This document shows positions 9,592 through 19,682 of a stretch of 64,000 bases of DNA, piece after piece (position 1 is the stretch's first letter; each line of letters begins with the position of its first letter). The DNA lies in NCBI RefSeq assembly GCF_000718515.1, contig NZ_JNZS01000027.1, positions 1-64,000 on the forward strand, in the 5' to 3' direction. Both the position numbers and the translations under genes were made by a program. The notes beneath the pieces are model-generated. The model saw nothing but the letters and a program-made list of their open reading frames with translations. It was not told where the DNA came from and did no database searches. The stretch is from Micromonospora parva (GTDB taxonomy: Bacteria > Actinomycetota > Actinomycetes > Mycobacteriales > Micromonosporaceae).

Positions 9592-10314
9592 TCAGAAACC
9601 GAGGTACGCGTGGCGCAGGTCGACGTCGTCGCGCAGTTGCGCCGCCGGGGCGGCGATCACCACCCGACCGAGGGACATCACGACGCCCTGGTCGGCGACG
9701 GCGAGCGCGCTGCGCACGTTCTGCTCGACGAGCAGGACGGTCAGGCCGGTGCGGTCGCGCAGTTGGCGGAGCAGGGCCATGGTCCGCGCGACCACCCGTG
9801 GCGCCAGGCCGAGGGACGGCTCGTCCAGCAGCAGCAGACGGGGTCGGCCGACCAGGGCCCGACCGAGCGCGAGCATCTGCCGCTCACCCCCGGAGAGCTG
9901 GTGACCCAGGTGCCGACGGCGTCGGGCCAGTGGCTCGAAGAGCTGGTAGACCTCGTCGAGAGCCCGTCCCGCGTCGGCCCGGTCACGCCGCCACAACCCG
10001 CCGAGCCGCAGGTTCTCGTCAACGGTCAGCTCGCTGATCACGCCCCGGCCCTCCGGGACGTGCGCCATCCCGCGTCGAACGAGCTGCTCCACCGGCGTAC
10101 CCCGAAGGTCCTCCCCGCCCAGCAGAACCTGGCCGGCGGTCGGGCGGATCATGCCGGAGAGCGCGCGCAGCAGGGTGGTCTTGCCGGCGCCGTTGGCGCC
10201 GACCACAGCGGCGATCGTGCCGGCCGGGACGGTGAGGTCGATGGCCCGCAGCACGGGCGCGGCGCCGTAACCGGCGGCCAGCCCCCGCACGACGAGCAGG
10301 TCGGTCCCGGTCAC
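9592..10314 (-). CDS. livF: Liv-type ABC transporter ATPase (LivF family)
   Basis: This 240-residue ABC ATPase has Walker A GANGAGKTT, signature LSGGERQ, Walker B LLLLDEP and the LivF-style end HAYLGF. It powers uptake together with LivG. I chose the GTG at 10314 (VTGTDLLVVRGL); AAAGG lies about 7 bases upstream. A longer frame reaches a GTG at 10374, but its extra residues are encoded by the 62-bp tandem duplication and look unlike any ABC protein. The start and ribosome site therefore sit at the edge of the duplicated element. Confidence 0.92.
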   Translation of the reverse strand: MTGTDLLVVRGLAAGYGAAPVLRAIDLTVPAGTIAAVVGANGAGKTTLLRALSGMIRPTAGQVLLGGEDLRGTPVEQLVRRGMAHVPEGRGVISELTVDENLRLGGLWRRDRADAGRALDEVYQLFEPLARRRRHLGHQLSGGERQMLALGRALVGRPRLLLLDEPSLGLAPRVVARTMALLRQLRDRTGLTVLLVEQNVRSALAVADQGVVMSLGRVVIAAPAAQLRDDVDLRHAYLGF

Positions 10315-10436
10315 CGTGCCGCCTTTCGTTCGCGACTGCGGGGCTCGCAAACCCGGCTCACTCCTCGCGCTCACACCGTGCCGCCTTTCGTTCGCGACTG
10401 CGGGGCTCGCAAACCCGGCTCACTCCTCGCGCTCAC
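10313..10436. repeat. Exact tandem duplication of a 62-bp unit at the livG-livF junction
   Basis: Copy 1 is 10313-10374 and copy 2 is 10375-10436, with no mismatch. On the minus strand the unit starts with GTGA, which overlaps the livG stop, and ends with the ribosome site and start of livF. The unit length is not a multiple of three, so the second copy would shift any frame read through from livG. From memory, peptides such as SEPGLRAPQSRT appear at the starts of various Micromonosporaceae proteins, so the unit may belong to an interspersed intergenic repeat family. No third copy was seen in this window. Confidence 0.9.
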
Positions 10437-11221
10437 GGGGAGACCTCTTCCTCGACGGTGGCACCGAGGTACGCGTCGGTGACCGCGGGGTCGTCGCGGA
10501 CCTCGTCCGGGGTGCCGGCGGCGATGACCCGGCCGAAGTCGAGCACCACGATCTCGTCGCACACGGCCATCACCAGATCCATGTGGTGCTCGACCAGGAG
10601 CACCGCACAGGGATCGGTGTCCCGCCGGGGCAGTTGCCGCACCAGCTCCGCCAGCTCGGCGATGTCGTCGGCGCCGAGGCCACCGGCCGGCTCGTCGAGC
10701 AGCAGCAGCCGGGGCCGGGCGGCGAGCGCGCGGGCCAGGGCCACCCGCTGACGTACCGCGAAGGGCAGGGTGCCCGGCGCGGCCTCGGCGTGCCCGGCGA
10801 TGCCCAGCTCGTCGAGGATGGCCAGGGCGTCGCCGCGCAGCCGGCGCTCGTCGCGGTCGCTGGCCGGCAGCCCGAGCAGCGCCGGGACGAAGCCGGCACG
10901 GGCGGTGTGCGACGCGCCGGTCATCACGTTCTCCACCACGCTGAGCCCGGCGAAGAGCCCGGTGCCCTGCAGGGTCCGGGCGATGCCGAGCCGGGTCAGC
11001 CGGTGCGGTCGGGGCCGCAGCGGCCGGCCGTCGAGGGTGAGCGAGCCCGTCTCCGGCGCGACGAAACCACAGATCACGTTGAAAAGCGTGGTCTTGCCGG
11101 CGCCGTTGGGCCCGATCACGCCCACCACCCGGTTGGGTGGCACCCGCAGGGACACGTCGTCGAGGGCGGTGAGGCCGCCGAAACGGACGCCGATGTGGTG
11201 CAGTTCGAGGCCGCGCTCCAT
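10433..11221 (-). CDS. livG: Liv-type ABC transporter ATPase (LivG family)
   Basis: This 262-residue ABC ATPase is the first gene of the uptake operon. It has Walker A GPNGAGKTT, Walker B LLLLDEP and an H-loop LVEHHMDL. The signature region reads LPFAVRQRVALARAL rather than LSGGQ, in line with the divergent LPYG-type signature of LivG proteins. ATG at 11221 was preferred to the GTG at 11224 because of the spacing to GAGGGA. The stop at 10433 falls inside the second copy of the 62-bp repeat. Confidence 0.92.
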   Translation of the reverse strand: MERGLELHHIGVRFGGLTALDDVSLRVPPNRVVGVIGPNGAGKTTLFNVICGFVAPETGSLTLDGRPLRPRPHRLTRLGIARTLQGTGLFAGLSVVENVMTGASHTARAGFVPALLGLPASDRDERRLRGDALAILDELGIAGHAEAAPGTLPFAVRQRVALARALAARPRLLLLDEPAGGLGADDIAELAELVRQLPRRDTDPCAVLLVEHHMDLVMAVCDEIVVLDFGRVIAAGTPDEVRDDPAVTDAYLGATVEEEVSP

Positions 11222-11253
11222 CACCCATCCCTCTGTCGTGGCGGGTGTTTATT

Positions 11254-11290
11254 TACACTCGCAGTGTACGTTTCTCGGGTATGGCGTCAA
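11254..11290 (-). promoter_or_regulatory. Promoter and operator of the Liv operon
   Basis: Minus-strand TTGACG (11290-11285) and TACACT (11268-11263), with a 16-base spacer, form a good vegetative promoter. The -10 is one arm of a palindrome, TACACT-CGC-AGTGTA (11268-11254), so a dimeric repressor would occlude it. The promoter lies about 35 bases before the livG start. The repressor may be the cluster's TetR protein, but this operator differs from the one before the acyl-CoA dehydrogenase. Confidence 0.6.
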
Positions 11291-11319
11291 GACCTTCAAT
11301 GCTCCCCCGAACAGGCGGA

Positions 11320-11348
11320 CGGGGCGGCCGCCAACGGCGACCGCCCCG
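11320..11348 (-). terminator. Probable terminator of the cutinase gene
   Basis: An 8-bp GC stem (11320-11327 with 11341-11348) with an inner CCG/CGG pairing lies 11 bases after the cutinase stop. It has no U tract. It also separates the gene from the Liv promoter downstream. Confidence 0.5.
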
Positions 11349-11358
11349 GTGACCGCCG

Positions 11359-12249
11359 TCAGGCGCTCGGACAGGTGTTGCGGTACTCCTGGATGGCCGA
11401 ACCGCTCGGGCCGGGGCAGAGGAACTGCTCGTAGCGGGTGTCGTCGTCGACGAACCGCTTCAACCAGGCCACCATCTGCCGGGCGGTCGGCGTGTTGGTG
11501 GTCTGCGGGAAGAAGTGGCTCGCCCCGTTCAGCTCCAGGTACGCCTTCTCCGCCGAGGCCGGGATGCTGTTGTAGAAGGGCACCGAGTGCGTCGCCACCG
11601 GCGCGACGCTGTCGCTCTCCCCACCGATGATCAGGGTCGGCACCCGCAGCTCGGACCAGCTCTTGTCCAGGTTCCACGGCGCCAGTGGCACCGCTGCCTG
11701 CAACGAGGGCCGCGACGAGGCGGCCTCCAGGCTGCCCCCGCCACCCATGGAGTGGCCGGCCACAGCGAGTCGGCTGCTGTCGATCCGGGTCCGCACCGAG
11801 CTGCGTTCGGTGAGGTAGTCCAGCGCGGCGAGCAGCTGCCGGCCCCGGCTGTCCGGCTGGTCCAGCCGGGTGTTGGTCTCGATGCCGATCACCACGAAGC
11901 CGTGCGAGGCGATGCGCGGTCCGAGCCAGCTGATGCTCGACCAGCTGGCGGTGTAGCCGGGCGAGATGGCGATGGCGCCGAAGGTGCCCTCGCTGGTGCT
12001 GGTCGGGTAGTAGATGACGCCGCCGCCGAAGCCGGTGACGCTCAGCGAGGACACGCTCTGCGAGGCCGTGGCGAACGGGCCGCGACTGGCCTCCAGGATC
12101 GCGGTGGTCGGGGCCGGGCCCCGCTCGTACGGGCTCGCGGCCTGGGCGGCACCGGCCGAGCCGGCCACGACGCCGCCGGCGGCCAGGACGGCGGCCAGTG
12201 CGAACCGGGCTACGACGGAACGGGGACGGGTGGTGGTTGGTGAGGACAC
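11359..12249 (-). CDS. Secreted cutinase / polyester hydrolase (PET-hydrolase-like)
   Basis: This 296-residue alpha/beta hydrolase has a signal peptide ending AAQA before ASPYERGP. It matches the actinobacterial cutinase family of Thermobifida TfCut2 and LCC almost motif for motif: [50 protein letters not shown] and [12 protein letters not shown]. Ser167, Asp213 and His245 form the triad; from the predicted mature start they number 130, 176 and 208, as in TfCut2. Tyr99 and Trp192 occupy the aromatic substrate clamp, and Cys278/Cys293 the C-terminal disulfide. Enzymes of this group split cutin, aliphatic polyesters and often PET; actual activity is untested. GTG at 12249 fits GGGAG 8 bases upstream; GTG at 12258 abuts it. 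Confidence 0.93.
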   Translation of the reverse strand: MSSPTTTRPRSVVARFALAAVLAAGGVVAGSAGAAQAASPYERGPAPTTAILEASRGPFATASQSVSSLSVTGFGGGVIYYPTSTSEGTFGAIAISPGYTASWSSISWLGPRIASHGFVVIGIETNTRLDQPDSRGRQLLAALDYLTERSSVRTRIDSSRLAVAGHSMGGGGSLEAASSRPSLQAAVPLAPWNLDKSWSELRVPTLIIGGESDSVAPVATHSVPFYNSIPASAEKAYLELNGASHFFPQTTNTPTARQMVAWLKRFVDDDTRYEQFLCPGPSGSAIQEYRNTCPSA

Positions 12250-12362
12250 GTCGGGCACTCCCTAGAGTCGAGGGATATCGACGTGTGTCAGTTTCAGCCG
12301 CTCCGGCGGTCCCGGCATCGGCGAAATCACCAGTCCCCGCGAAGGATGCCGCGCCCAGATGT

Positions 12363-12387
12363 GTTTCGACCCTCTGACCAGGGGTAG
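12363..12387 (+). promoter_or_regulatory. SigB-like stress promoter of katE
   Basis: GTTT at 12363-12366 and GGGTAG at 12382-12387, with a 15-base spacer, match the actinobacterial general-stress pattern (GTTT, 14-16 bases, GGGTA). The start codon is about 50 bases downstream. This fits the usual stress and stationary-phase control of large catalases. Confidence 0.6.
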
Positions 12388-12389
12388 CA

Positions 12390-12405
12390 GGGCAGGCGCC
12401 TGCCC
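12390..12405. promoter_or_regulatory. 16-bp perfect palindrome in the katE leader
   Basis: GGGCAGGCGCCTGCCC is a perfect palindrome starting 3 bases after the proposed -10. It would cover the transcription start or form a hairpin at the very 5' end of the message. It could be an operator or an mRNA-stabilising element; the sequence does not tell which. Confidence 0.45.
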
Positions 12406-12434
12406 GTACACGCGCCATGGAGAGGGTTCGTTCA

Positions 12435-14696
<2,262 letters not shown>

Positions 14697-14711
14697 CCTG
14701 ACCTGACCGAC

Positions 14712-14756
14712 CGACGAGGGCCGTCCTCCGCTCCACCGGGAGGACGGCCCTCGTCG
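14712..14756. terminator. Bidirectional hairpin between katE and the LLM oxidoreductase
   Basis: Perfect 18-base arms (14712-14729 and 14739-14756) with a short loop lie between two convergent genes, 15 bases after the katE stop. The stem is very stable and palindromic, so it can act on both strands. Confidence 0.8.
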
Positions 14757-14823
14757 GTGTCCTGACGCTGTCGCCGGATCCACCGCGGCTGTCTCGTGTC
14801 GACACCGCCAGTCGCGGCCCCCG

Positions 14824-15696
14824 TCAGCCGATGTCGGCCAACCGGGGCAGCACCTCGTCGCCGAGCCGCTGGGCGAACTCGACCGGGTGCCGATCCGGCG
14901 TCACCTGCACCTCGCTCACGCCGAGCGCCGCGTACGCGGACACCTCGGCGAGGAACGCGTCGGTGTCGTCCAGCGGCGCCTGGGCGGCGACCACCGTCTT
15001 CTCGATGGTGTCGTAGTCGCGGCCCTCGGCGGCGCAGTGCCCGCGCAGCACATCCAGCTTGCGCGCGACGTCGTCGATGCCCGCGCGGCCGAACAGGTTG
15101 CAGGCGTCGGCGTACCGGGCCACCAGCAGCAGGGTCTTCTTCTCGCCCCCGCCACCGATCATGATGGGCGGGTGCGGGCGGCTCAACGGCTGCGGCGAGT
15201 TGATGGTCTCGGCGAGCTGGTAGTGCTTGCCGTTGAACGGGCCGTCGTCGGCGCTCCACATCTGCAGGCAGATGCGCAGCGTCTCCTCCAACCGCTCGAA
15301 CCGTTCGGCCACCGGTACCACCGGCACACCCAGCCCGAGCTGCTCCCGCTCGTACCAGGAGGCGCCGATGCCGAGGCGGGCCCGGCCGCCGGAGAGCACG
15401 TCGAGGGTCGTCACGGTCTTGGCCAGCAATCCCGGGTACCGGTACATCACACCGGTGACCAGCACGCCCAGCGTCATCCGCTGGGTCTTCGCCGCGACGT
15501 AGGCCAGCGTGGTGTACGCCTCCAGCATCGGTTCGTCGGCCGCGAACACCGCGTCCATCTGGAAGAAGTGGTCCATCACCGTGAACGACGCGACGCCGGC
15601 CTGCTCGGCGCTGGCGGCGGCCTGGGCCAGTGTCGGTGCGATGGCGGCCGGGTCGGCCGGGGTCGAGTAGTTCCAGTAGTGCAGCCCGAGCTTCAT
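14824..15696 (-). CDS. LLM-class F420-dependent oxidoreductase
   Basis: This 290-residue protein is a luciferase-like TIM barrel. It starts MKLGLHYWNYSTP and contains ASFTVMDHFFQ, LGVLVTGVMYRYPGLLAKTV, GRARLGIGASWYEREQ and PIMIGGGGEKKTL, all typical of F420-dependent members in actinobacteria. It probably transfers hydride between F420 and an unknown substrate. ATG at 15696 has GGAGG 8 bases upstream; the GTG at 15705 overlaps that site. It stands alone, convergent with katE and divergent from the acyltransferase gene. Confidence 0.9.
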   Translation of the reverse strand: MKLGLHYWNYSTPADPAAIAPTLAQAAASAEQAGVASFTVMDHFFQMDAVFAADEPMLEAYTTLAYVAAKTQRMTLGVLVTGVMYRYPGLLAKTVTTLDVLSGGRARLGIGASWYEREQLGLGVPVVPVAERFERLEETLRICLQMWSADDGPFNGKHYQLAETINSPQPLSRPHPPIMIGGGGEKKTLLLVARYADACNLFGRAGIDDVARKLDVLRGHCAAEGRDYDTIEKTVVAAQAPLDDTDAFLAEVSAYAALGVSEVQVTPDRHPVEFAQRLGDEVLPRLADIG

Positions 15697-15844
15697 GTTC
15701 GGCACCTCCGCAACGAGCCTAGTGCCGCCCGGCCCGCGCCGGGGCGGCTCCGCGTCGCCGACGAGTCGGGTGCGGCCACGTCCATTACCGGATCATGACA
15801 ATTCGGGGATCACGCGCGGATATCCGGCTGGCAGCTTTCGGTGG

Positions 15845-17002
15845 GTGATCCAACAGACCACCGAGTCCCGGCCCACCGAGCGGGAGCCCGACGCGACGCG
15901 TGTCCGGTTCCGCCACCGCCAGCGGACCGGACCCACCCCTGCCACCGTGTCCGCGCCCGCCGCCGGATCACCGCGGGCGCAGTGGGCCGATGCCGCGAAG
16001 GGCGTCTGCATCGTCCTCGTCGTGCTGTGGCACGTGGTGGTGAAGGACTACCTCCAGATCGACTGGCGCATCGGCGTACCGGTGCCGGGCTTCTGGGGAA
16101 CGCTCGGTGAGCAGTTCCTCCCGCTGCGGATGCCGCTGTTCTTCACCATCTCGGGCGTCTTCGCGGCGAACGCCGCCCAGCGGCCCTGGCGGCTGGTCGC
16201 CCGCGGCCGGATCGCCGGGTTCCTCTACCTGTACGCCGTCTGGCTGCTGATCCACACGGCGGTGCTCGCCGCCGCGCCGCAACTGCCGACCGACCGGGCC
16301 ACCTCGGCGCTCGGTCTGCTGGAGCAGCTCACCATCACGCCGTCCAACCTCTGGTACCTGTACGCCCTGGCGGTGTACTTCACGATCGCCAAGGCGACCC
16401 GACGGCTGCCCCGGACGCTGGTCCTGCTCCCCGCCGCCGCGCTGTCCGCCGTCGCCGCCGCCGGCCTGCTCGACACCCCGGGCAACCGTGCGGGTCTCTA
16501 CCAGAACCTGGTCTTCTTCCTCGCCGGCCTGTCCCTGCGACAGCAGATCGAACGGTGGGCGGCCACCGCCAACCGCCGCCGGCTGGTACTGACCTCGGGG
16601 GCCTACGTCCTGGCGCTCGCCGCGATGGCGGTGACCGGCGCGCAGCAGTGGTTCGGTGTGTGGCCGGCCGTCTCCGTGCTGGCAGTGATCTTCGGCATAA
16701 CCGCCGCCGCCCGGCTGACCTCCTGGTCGGTGCTCAGCGATCCACTGGCTAGGCTCGGCCGCATCACCCTGCCGATCTACGTCGTCCACATGCCGGTCCT
16801 GGCCCTGCTGCACCGGCTGTTGCTCGTACCGGTTTCCGGGTTGGGTGGGTCTGCTCAGGGCCTGATCGTGTTCGGTTATCCGATTCTGCTGACCGGGCTG
16901 GTGATCGGCCTGAGCCTGGCCGTGCACCGCGCGCTGCTCGCGGTCCGCGCGGGCTGGCTGTTCGCGCTCCCCGGCCGGCGGCGGGTGGAGGCGGCCCGAT
17001 GA
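15845..17002 (+). CDS. Membrane acyltransferase (acyltransferase-3 family), VanT N-domain-like
   Basis: After a 45-residue hydrophilic N terminus this 385-residue protein has about ten membrane helices of the acyltransferase-3 (OafA/YrhL) fold. The conserved entry AKGVCIVLVVLWHVV carries the family histidine. The stop overlaps the racemase start by four bases (ATGA at 16999-17002). In enterococcal VanT a membrane domain of this family is fused to a serine racemase, so the pair looks like a split VanT; the membrane half is thought to help supply or move the amino acid. The start is uncertain: GTG at 15845 is used, with a weak ribosome site. Confidence 0.8.
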   Translation: MIQQTTESRPTEREPDATRVRFRHRQRTGPTPATVSAPAAGSPRAQWADAAKGVCIVLVVLWHVVVKDYLQIDWRIGVPVPGFWGTLGEQFLPLRMPLFFTISGVFAANAAQRPWRLVARGRIAGFLYLYAVWLLIHTAVLAAAPQLPTDRATSALGLLEQLTITPSNLWYLYALAVYFTIAKATRRLPRTLVLLPAAALSAVAAAGLLDTPGNRAGLYQNLVFFLAGLSLRQQIERWAATANRRRLVLTSGAYVLALAAMAVTGAQQWFGVWPAVSVLAVIFGITAAARLTSWSVLSDPLARLGRITLPIYVVHMPVLALLHRLLLVPVSGLGGSAQGLIVFGYPILLTGLVIGLSLAVHRALLAVRAGWLFALPGRRRVEAAR

Positions 17003-18141
17003 GCATGCTCGCCGAAGCCCTGGTCGACCTGGAGGCGATCTCCACCAACGTGCGGACGATCGCGTCGGTCACCGGCACCGGGCTGATGGCCGTGGTGAAG
17101 GCCAACGGGTTCGGCCACGGCGCGGTGCAGGTGGCCCGGGCCGCGCTCCGGGCCGGTGCCGCCTGGTTGGGGGTGACCTCGACGGCCGAGGCGCTGAGCC
17201 TGCGCGAGGCGGGTGTGACAGCGCCCACGTTGAGCTGGCTGCACCGCCCGGACGACGACTTCGGTATGTTGATCAAGGGTGGCGTCGACATCGGCGTGTC
17301 CACGACGACGCACCTGCACGCCGTCGCCGACGCGGCCCGTCTGCTCGGCGCGCCGGCGATGGTGCAGCTCAAGGCGGACACCGGGTTGTCCCGCAACGGG
17401 GCCGCCGGGGACGACTGGCCCGAGATGGTCGGTTGGGCCCGCAAGTACGAACGGGAGGGCGGTATCCGGGTGCGCGGGGTGTGGTCCCACCTCGCCGACG
17501 CCGACCTGCCGGGCGCCCCCGCGCTCACCCGACAGGTGGCGATCTTCGAGGAGGCGCTGCGGATCGCACGGTCGGCGGGTCTGGACCCCGATCTCGTCCA
17601 CCTGGCCAACTCGGCGGCCGCGTTCTGCGCACCAGAGACCCGCTTCGACCTCTGCCGGATCGGGATCGCCCTGTACGGCGTGGACCCGTTCGGCGCGAGT
17701 GGTCCCGGCGAGTACGGGCTGCGCGCCGCGATGACACTGCGGACGAGCGTGGTCAACGTCAAGCGGGTGCCGGCCGGTACGGGTGTCTCCTACGGGTTCG
17801 AACACGTGACCAGCGCACCGACCACGCTGGCGCTGCTGCCGCTCGGCTACGCCGACGGGCTGCCCCGGGTCGCGGGTGGGCGCGCCTCGGTGTGGCTCGG
17901 CGGTCGGCGGTGCCCGATCGTCGGACGCATCGCCATGGACCAGTGCGTGGTCGACGCCGGGGATCTTCCCGTGACGATCGGCGACCCGGTGGTGGTGTTC
18001 GGCCCCGCCGAGGGTGACCACCACCCTCCGACCGTCGTCGAGTGGGCCCGTTGGGCCGACACCAACCCACACGAGATCTTGACCGGCATCGGGGCTCGGG
18101 TGGCCCGCGACCACCTCGACGGAAGGGCACGGAATTCATGA
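16999..18141 (+). CDS. PLP-dependent amino-acid racemase (alanine/serine racemase family)
   Basis: This 380-residue fold-type III racemase has the PLP lysine in MAVVKANGFGHG (K34), the opposite-face base in GVSYGFEH (Y265) and the GRIAMDQC motif (M313, D314). It should supply a D-amino acid for peptidoglycan. The C-terminal motif that normally reads YEIL (Tyr354 in Geobacillus alanine racemase) is HEIL here, with His358. In VanT serine racemases this same pocket residue is changed to Asn, so a shifted specificity, perhaps D-serine, is possible. It overlaps the acyltransferase upstream and the D-Ala ligase downstream by four bases each, so all three are one translational unit. It may also be an ordinary Alr paralogue. 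Confidence 0.9.
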   Translation: MSMLAEALVDLEAISTNVRTIASVTGTGLMAVVKANGFGHGAVQVARAALRAGAAWLGVTSTAEALSLREAGVTAPTLSWLHRPDDDFGMLIKGGVDIGVSTTTHLHAVADAARLLGAPAMVQLKADTGLSRNGAAGDDWPEMVGWARKYEREGGIRVRGVWSHLADADLPGAPALTRQVAIFEEALRIARSAGLDPDLVHLANSAAAFCAPETRFDLCRIGIALYGVDPFGASGPGEYGLRAAMTLRTSVVNVKRVPAGTGVSYGFEHVTSAPTTLALLPLGYADGLPRVAGGRASVWLGGRRCPIVGRIAMDQCVVDAGDLPVTIGDPVVVFGPAEGDHHPPTVVEWARWADTNPHEILTGIGARVARDHLDGRARNS

Positions 18142-19160
18142 CAACGCGACTGGCGGTCCTCTACGGCGGGCAGAGCGGCGAGCACGAGGTGTCCTGCCGC
18201 TCGGCGGCGAGCATCCTCGCCCACCTGGACCGTGAGCGGTACCAGGTCACCGAGGTCCTCATCGACCGCGACGGCGGGTGGCACGTCGGCGGTCGACCGA
18301 CGCCACTTCCCGCGGCGTTGCGTGTGCTGCGCGCCCAGGACGTGGTGTTCCCCGCCCTGCACGGCCCGTACGGCGAGGACGGCACCGTGTCGTCGCTGCT
18401 GGAATGGCTCGGCGTGCCCTACGTCGGCAACGGTGTGTTCGCCAGCGCCGCCGGCATGGACAAGGGCGTCACCAAGCGGCTCCTCGCGGCGGAGGGCCTG
18501 CGGGTCAGCCCGGGGGTGACAGTGCGTCCCGGCGAGGAACTGTCGCCCGATGACCAGCGCCGGCTGCAGCTGCCGGTCTTCGTGAAACCGGCCCGGGCGG
18601 GTTCGAGCCTGGGTGTGGTCAAGGTCGACGACTGGGCGGGGGTTCCCGCCGCGCTGGAGCAGGCCCGTCAGGTCGACCCGAAGGTGCTCATCGAGCAGGG
18701 CGCGCGCGGACGCGAGATCGACGTGGCCGTCCTCCAGCACCCGGACGGGCGGGTGCAGGCCGGCCCGCCGCTGGAGATCAGGGTGAGCGGCGCGGGTTTC
18801 TTCGACTACGACGCGAAGTACGACGGCGGGGCGACCTTCCAGATTCCCGCCCCACTCGACGCGGCGACCACCGAGGTGCTCCAGGACCGTGCGATCCGCG
18901 CCTTCCAGGCCCTCGACTGCCGCGGGCTGCTGCGGGTCGACTTCTTCCTGCCCGCCGAGGGGTCGCCCGAGCCCATCGTGAACGAGGTCAACACCTTCCC
19001 CGGCTTCACCGCCGCGTCACAGTTCCCGCAGATCTGGCAGCAGGCCGGTATCGGGTTCGCCACCCTGATCGACATCCTGATCTCCGGCGCGCTGGCCGAT
19101 CAGGACCACCGCCACCACAGCGGCCTGCCCCGGCAGGCCCGAGCTGTCGACCTGGTGTGA
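18138..19160 (+). CDS. ddl: D-alanine--D-alanine (D-Ala-D-X) ligase
   Basis: This 340-residue ATP-grasp enzyme has the Ddl entry LAVLYGGQSGEHEVSCRSA (Glu15), ATP-grasp stretch VFVKPARAGSSLGV, omega-loop DYDAKY at 223-228 and metal-site VNEVNTFPGFTAAS. The KY pair is like that of D-Ala-D-Ala or D-Ala-D-Ser enzymes rather than D-Ala-D-Lac ligases such as VanA. It should join D-Ala to a second D-residue for UDP-MurNAc-pentapeptide. ATG at 18138 overlaps the racemase stop. The racemase-ligase pairing suggests that the ligase uses the racemase product. No vanH, vanX, vanXY or vanY lies next to it. Confidence 0.9.
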   Translation: MTTRLAVLYGGQSGEHEVSCRSAASILAHLDRERYQVTEVLIDRDGGWHVGGRPTPLPAALRVLRAQDVVFPALHGPYGEDGTVSSLLEWLGVPYVGNGVFASAAGMDKGVTKRLLAAEGLRVSPGVTVRPGEELSPDDQRRLQLPVFVKPARAGSSLGVVKVDDWAGVPAALEQARQVDPKVLIEQGARGREIDVAVLQHPDGRVQAGPPLEIRVSGAGFFDYDAKYDGGATFQIPAPLDAATTEVLQDRAIRAFQALDCRGLLRVDFFLPAEGSPEPIVNEVNTFPGFTAASQFPQIWQQAGIGFATLIDILISGALADQDHRHHSGLPRQARAVDLV

Positions 19161-19175
19161 GGCGGTGGGGCCCGG

Positions 19176-19682
19176 TCACCTGGCGGGACACCGGCGGGCT
19201 GGCTGGGCACCGTCGGACCCGACGATGGTGACCGGGCCCGAGCTTGCCACCACGCCGGCCTGGGCGGCGGCGTCGGACACCGTACAGATGATCTGGTCGG
19301 TAGCCGTCGGCGACAACGCCTGCGCCGTCCCGGTGACGCGCACCGTGAGACCACCGAACCGACCGGCCGTGGGCGTCACCTCGACGACCGGGTTCAACCC
19401 GGTCGGCACGTCGCTGGTCAGACCCTGGTCGCGTTCGTTCGGCTGCGGGCCGGCGGCGAGCAGGGCAAGTGCCTTGGTCGGTGAGGAATCCCCCCGGGCC
19501 GGGCGCAGGACCAGCACCAGTTCGCCCTGCGCGACCAGGTAGAGCCCGACTCCCTGCGCGGGGCCGCTGACCGCGGGACGACCGGTGATGACGAGGCTGG
19601 GCCGTACCCCGCACCCCGCCAGCAGCGGACCGAGCAGCAGTGCGCCGGCGAGCAGCGCCCGCCCGGTGCGCCGGCCGGTCAC
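19176..19682 (-). CDS. GerMN-domain lipoprotein
   Basis: This 168-residue protein has a lipoprotein signal (LLLGPLLAGC, Cys24) followed by one GerMN-like domain: VGLYLVAQGELVLVLRPA, then KALALLAAGPQPNERDQGL and a C-terminal beta segment. GerMN domains occur in the LpqB partner of the MtrAB envelope-sensing system. Its GTG start overlaps the histidine kinase stop (GTGA, 19682-19679). It is probably an outer-face accessory or sensor protein of that kinase. It ends 15 bases from the convergent ligase gene with no evident terminator between them. Confidence 0.78.
   Translation of the reverse strand: MTGRRTGRALLAGALLLGPLLAGCGVRPSLVITGRPAVSGPAQGVGLYLVAQGELVLVLRPARGDSSPTKALALLAAGPQPNERDQGLTSDVPTGLNPVVEVTPTAGRFGGLTVRVTGTAQALSPTATDQIICTVSDAAAQAGVVASSGPVTIVGSDGAQPARRCPAR

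Noticed and set aside
10315..10374. A 20-residue N-terminal extension of LivF
   Set aside because: It is encoded by the duplicated 62-bp repeat and a better-placed ribosome site precedes GTG 10314.
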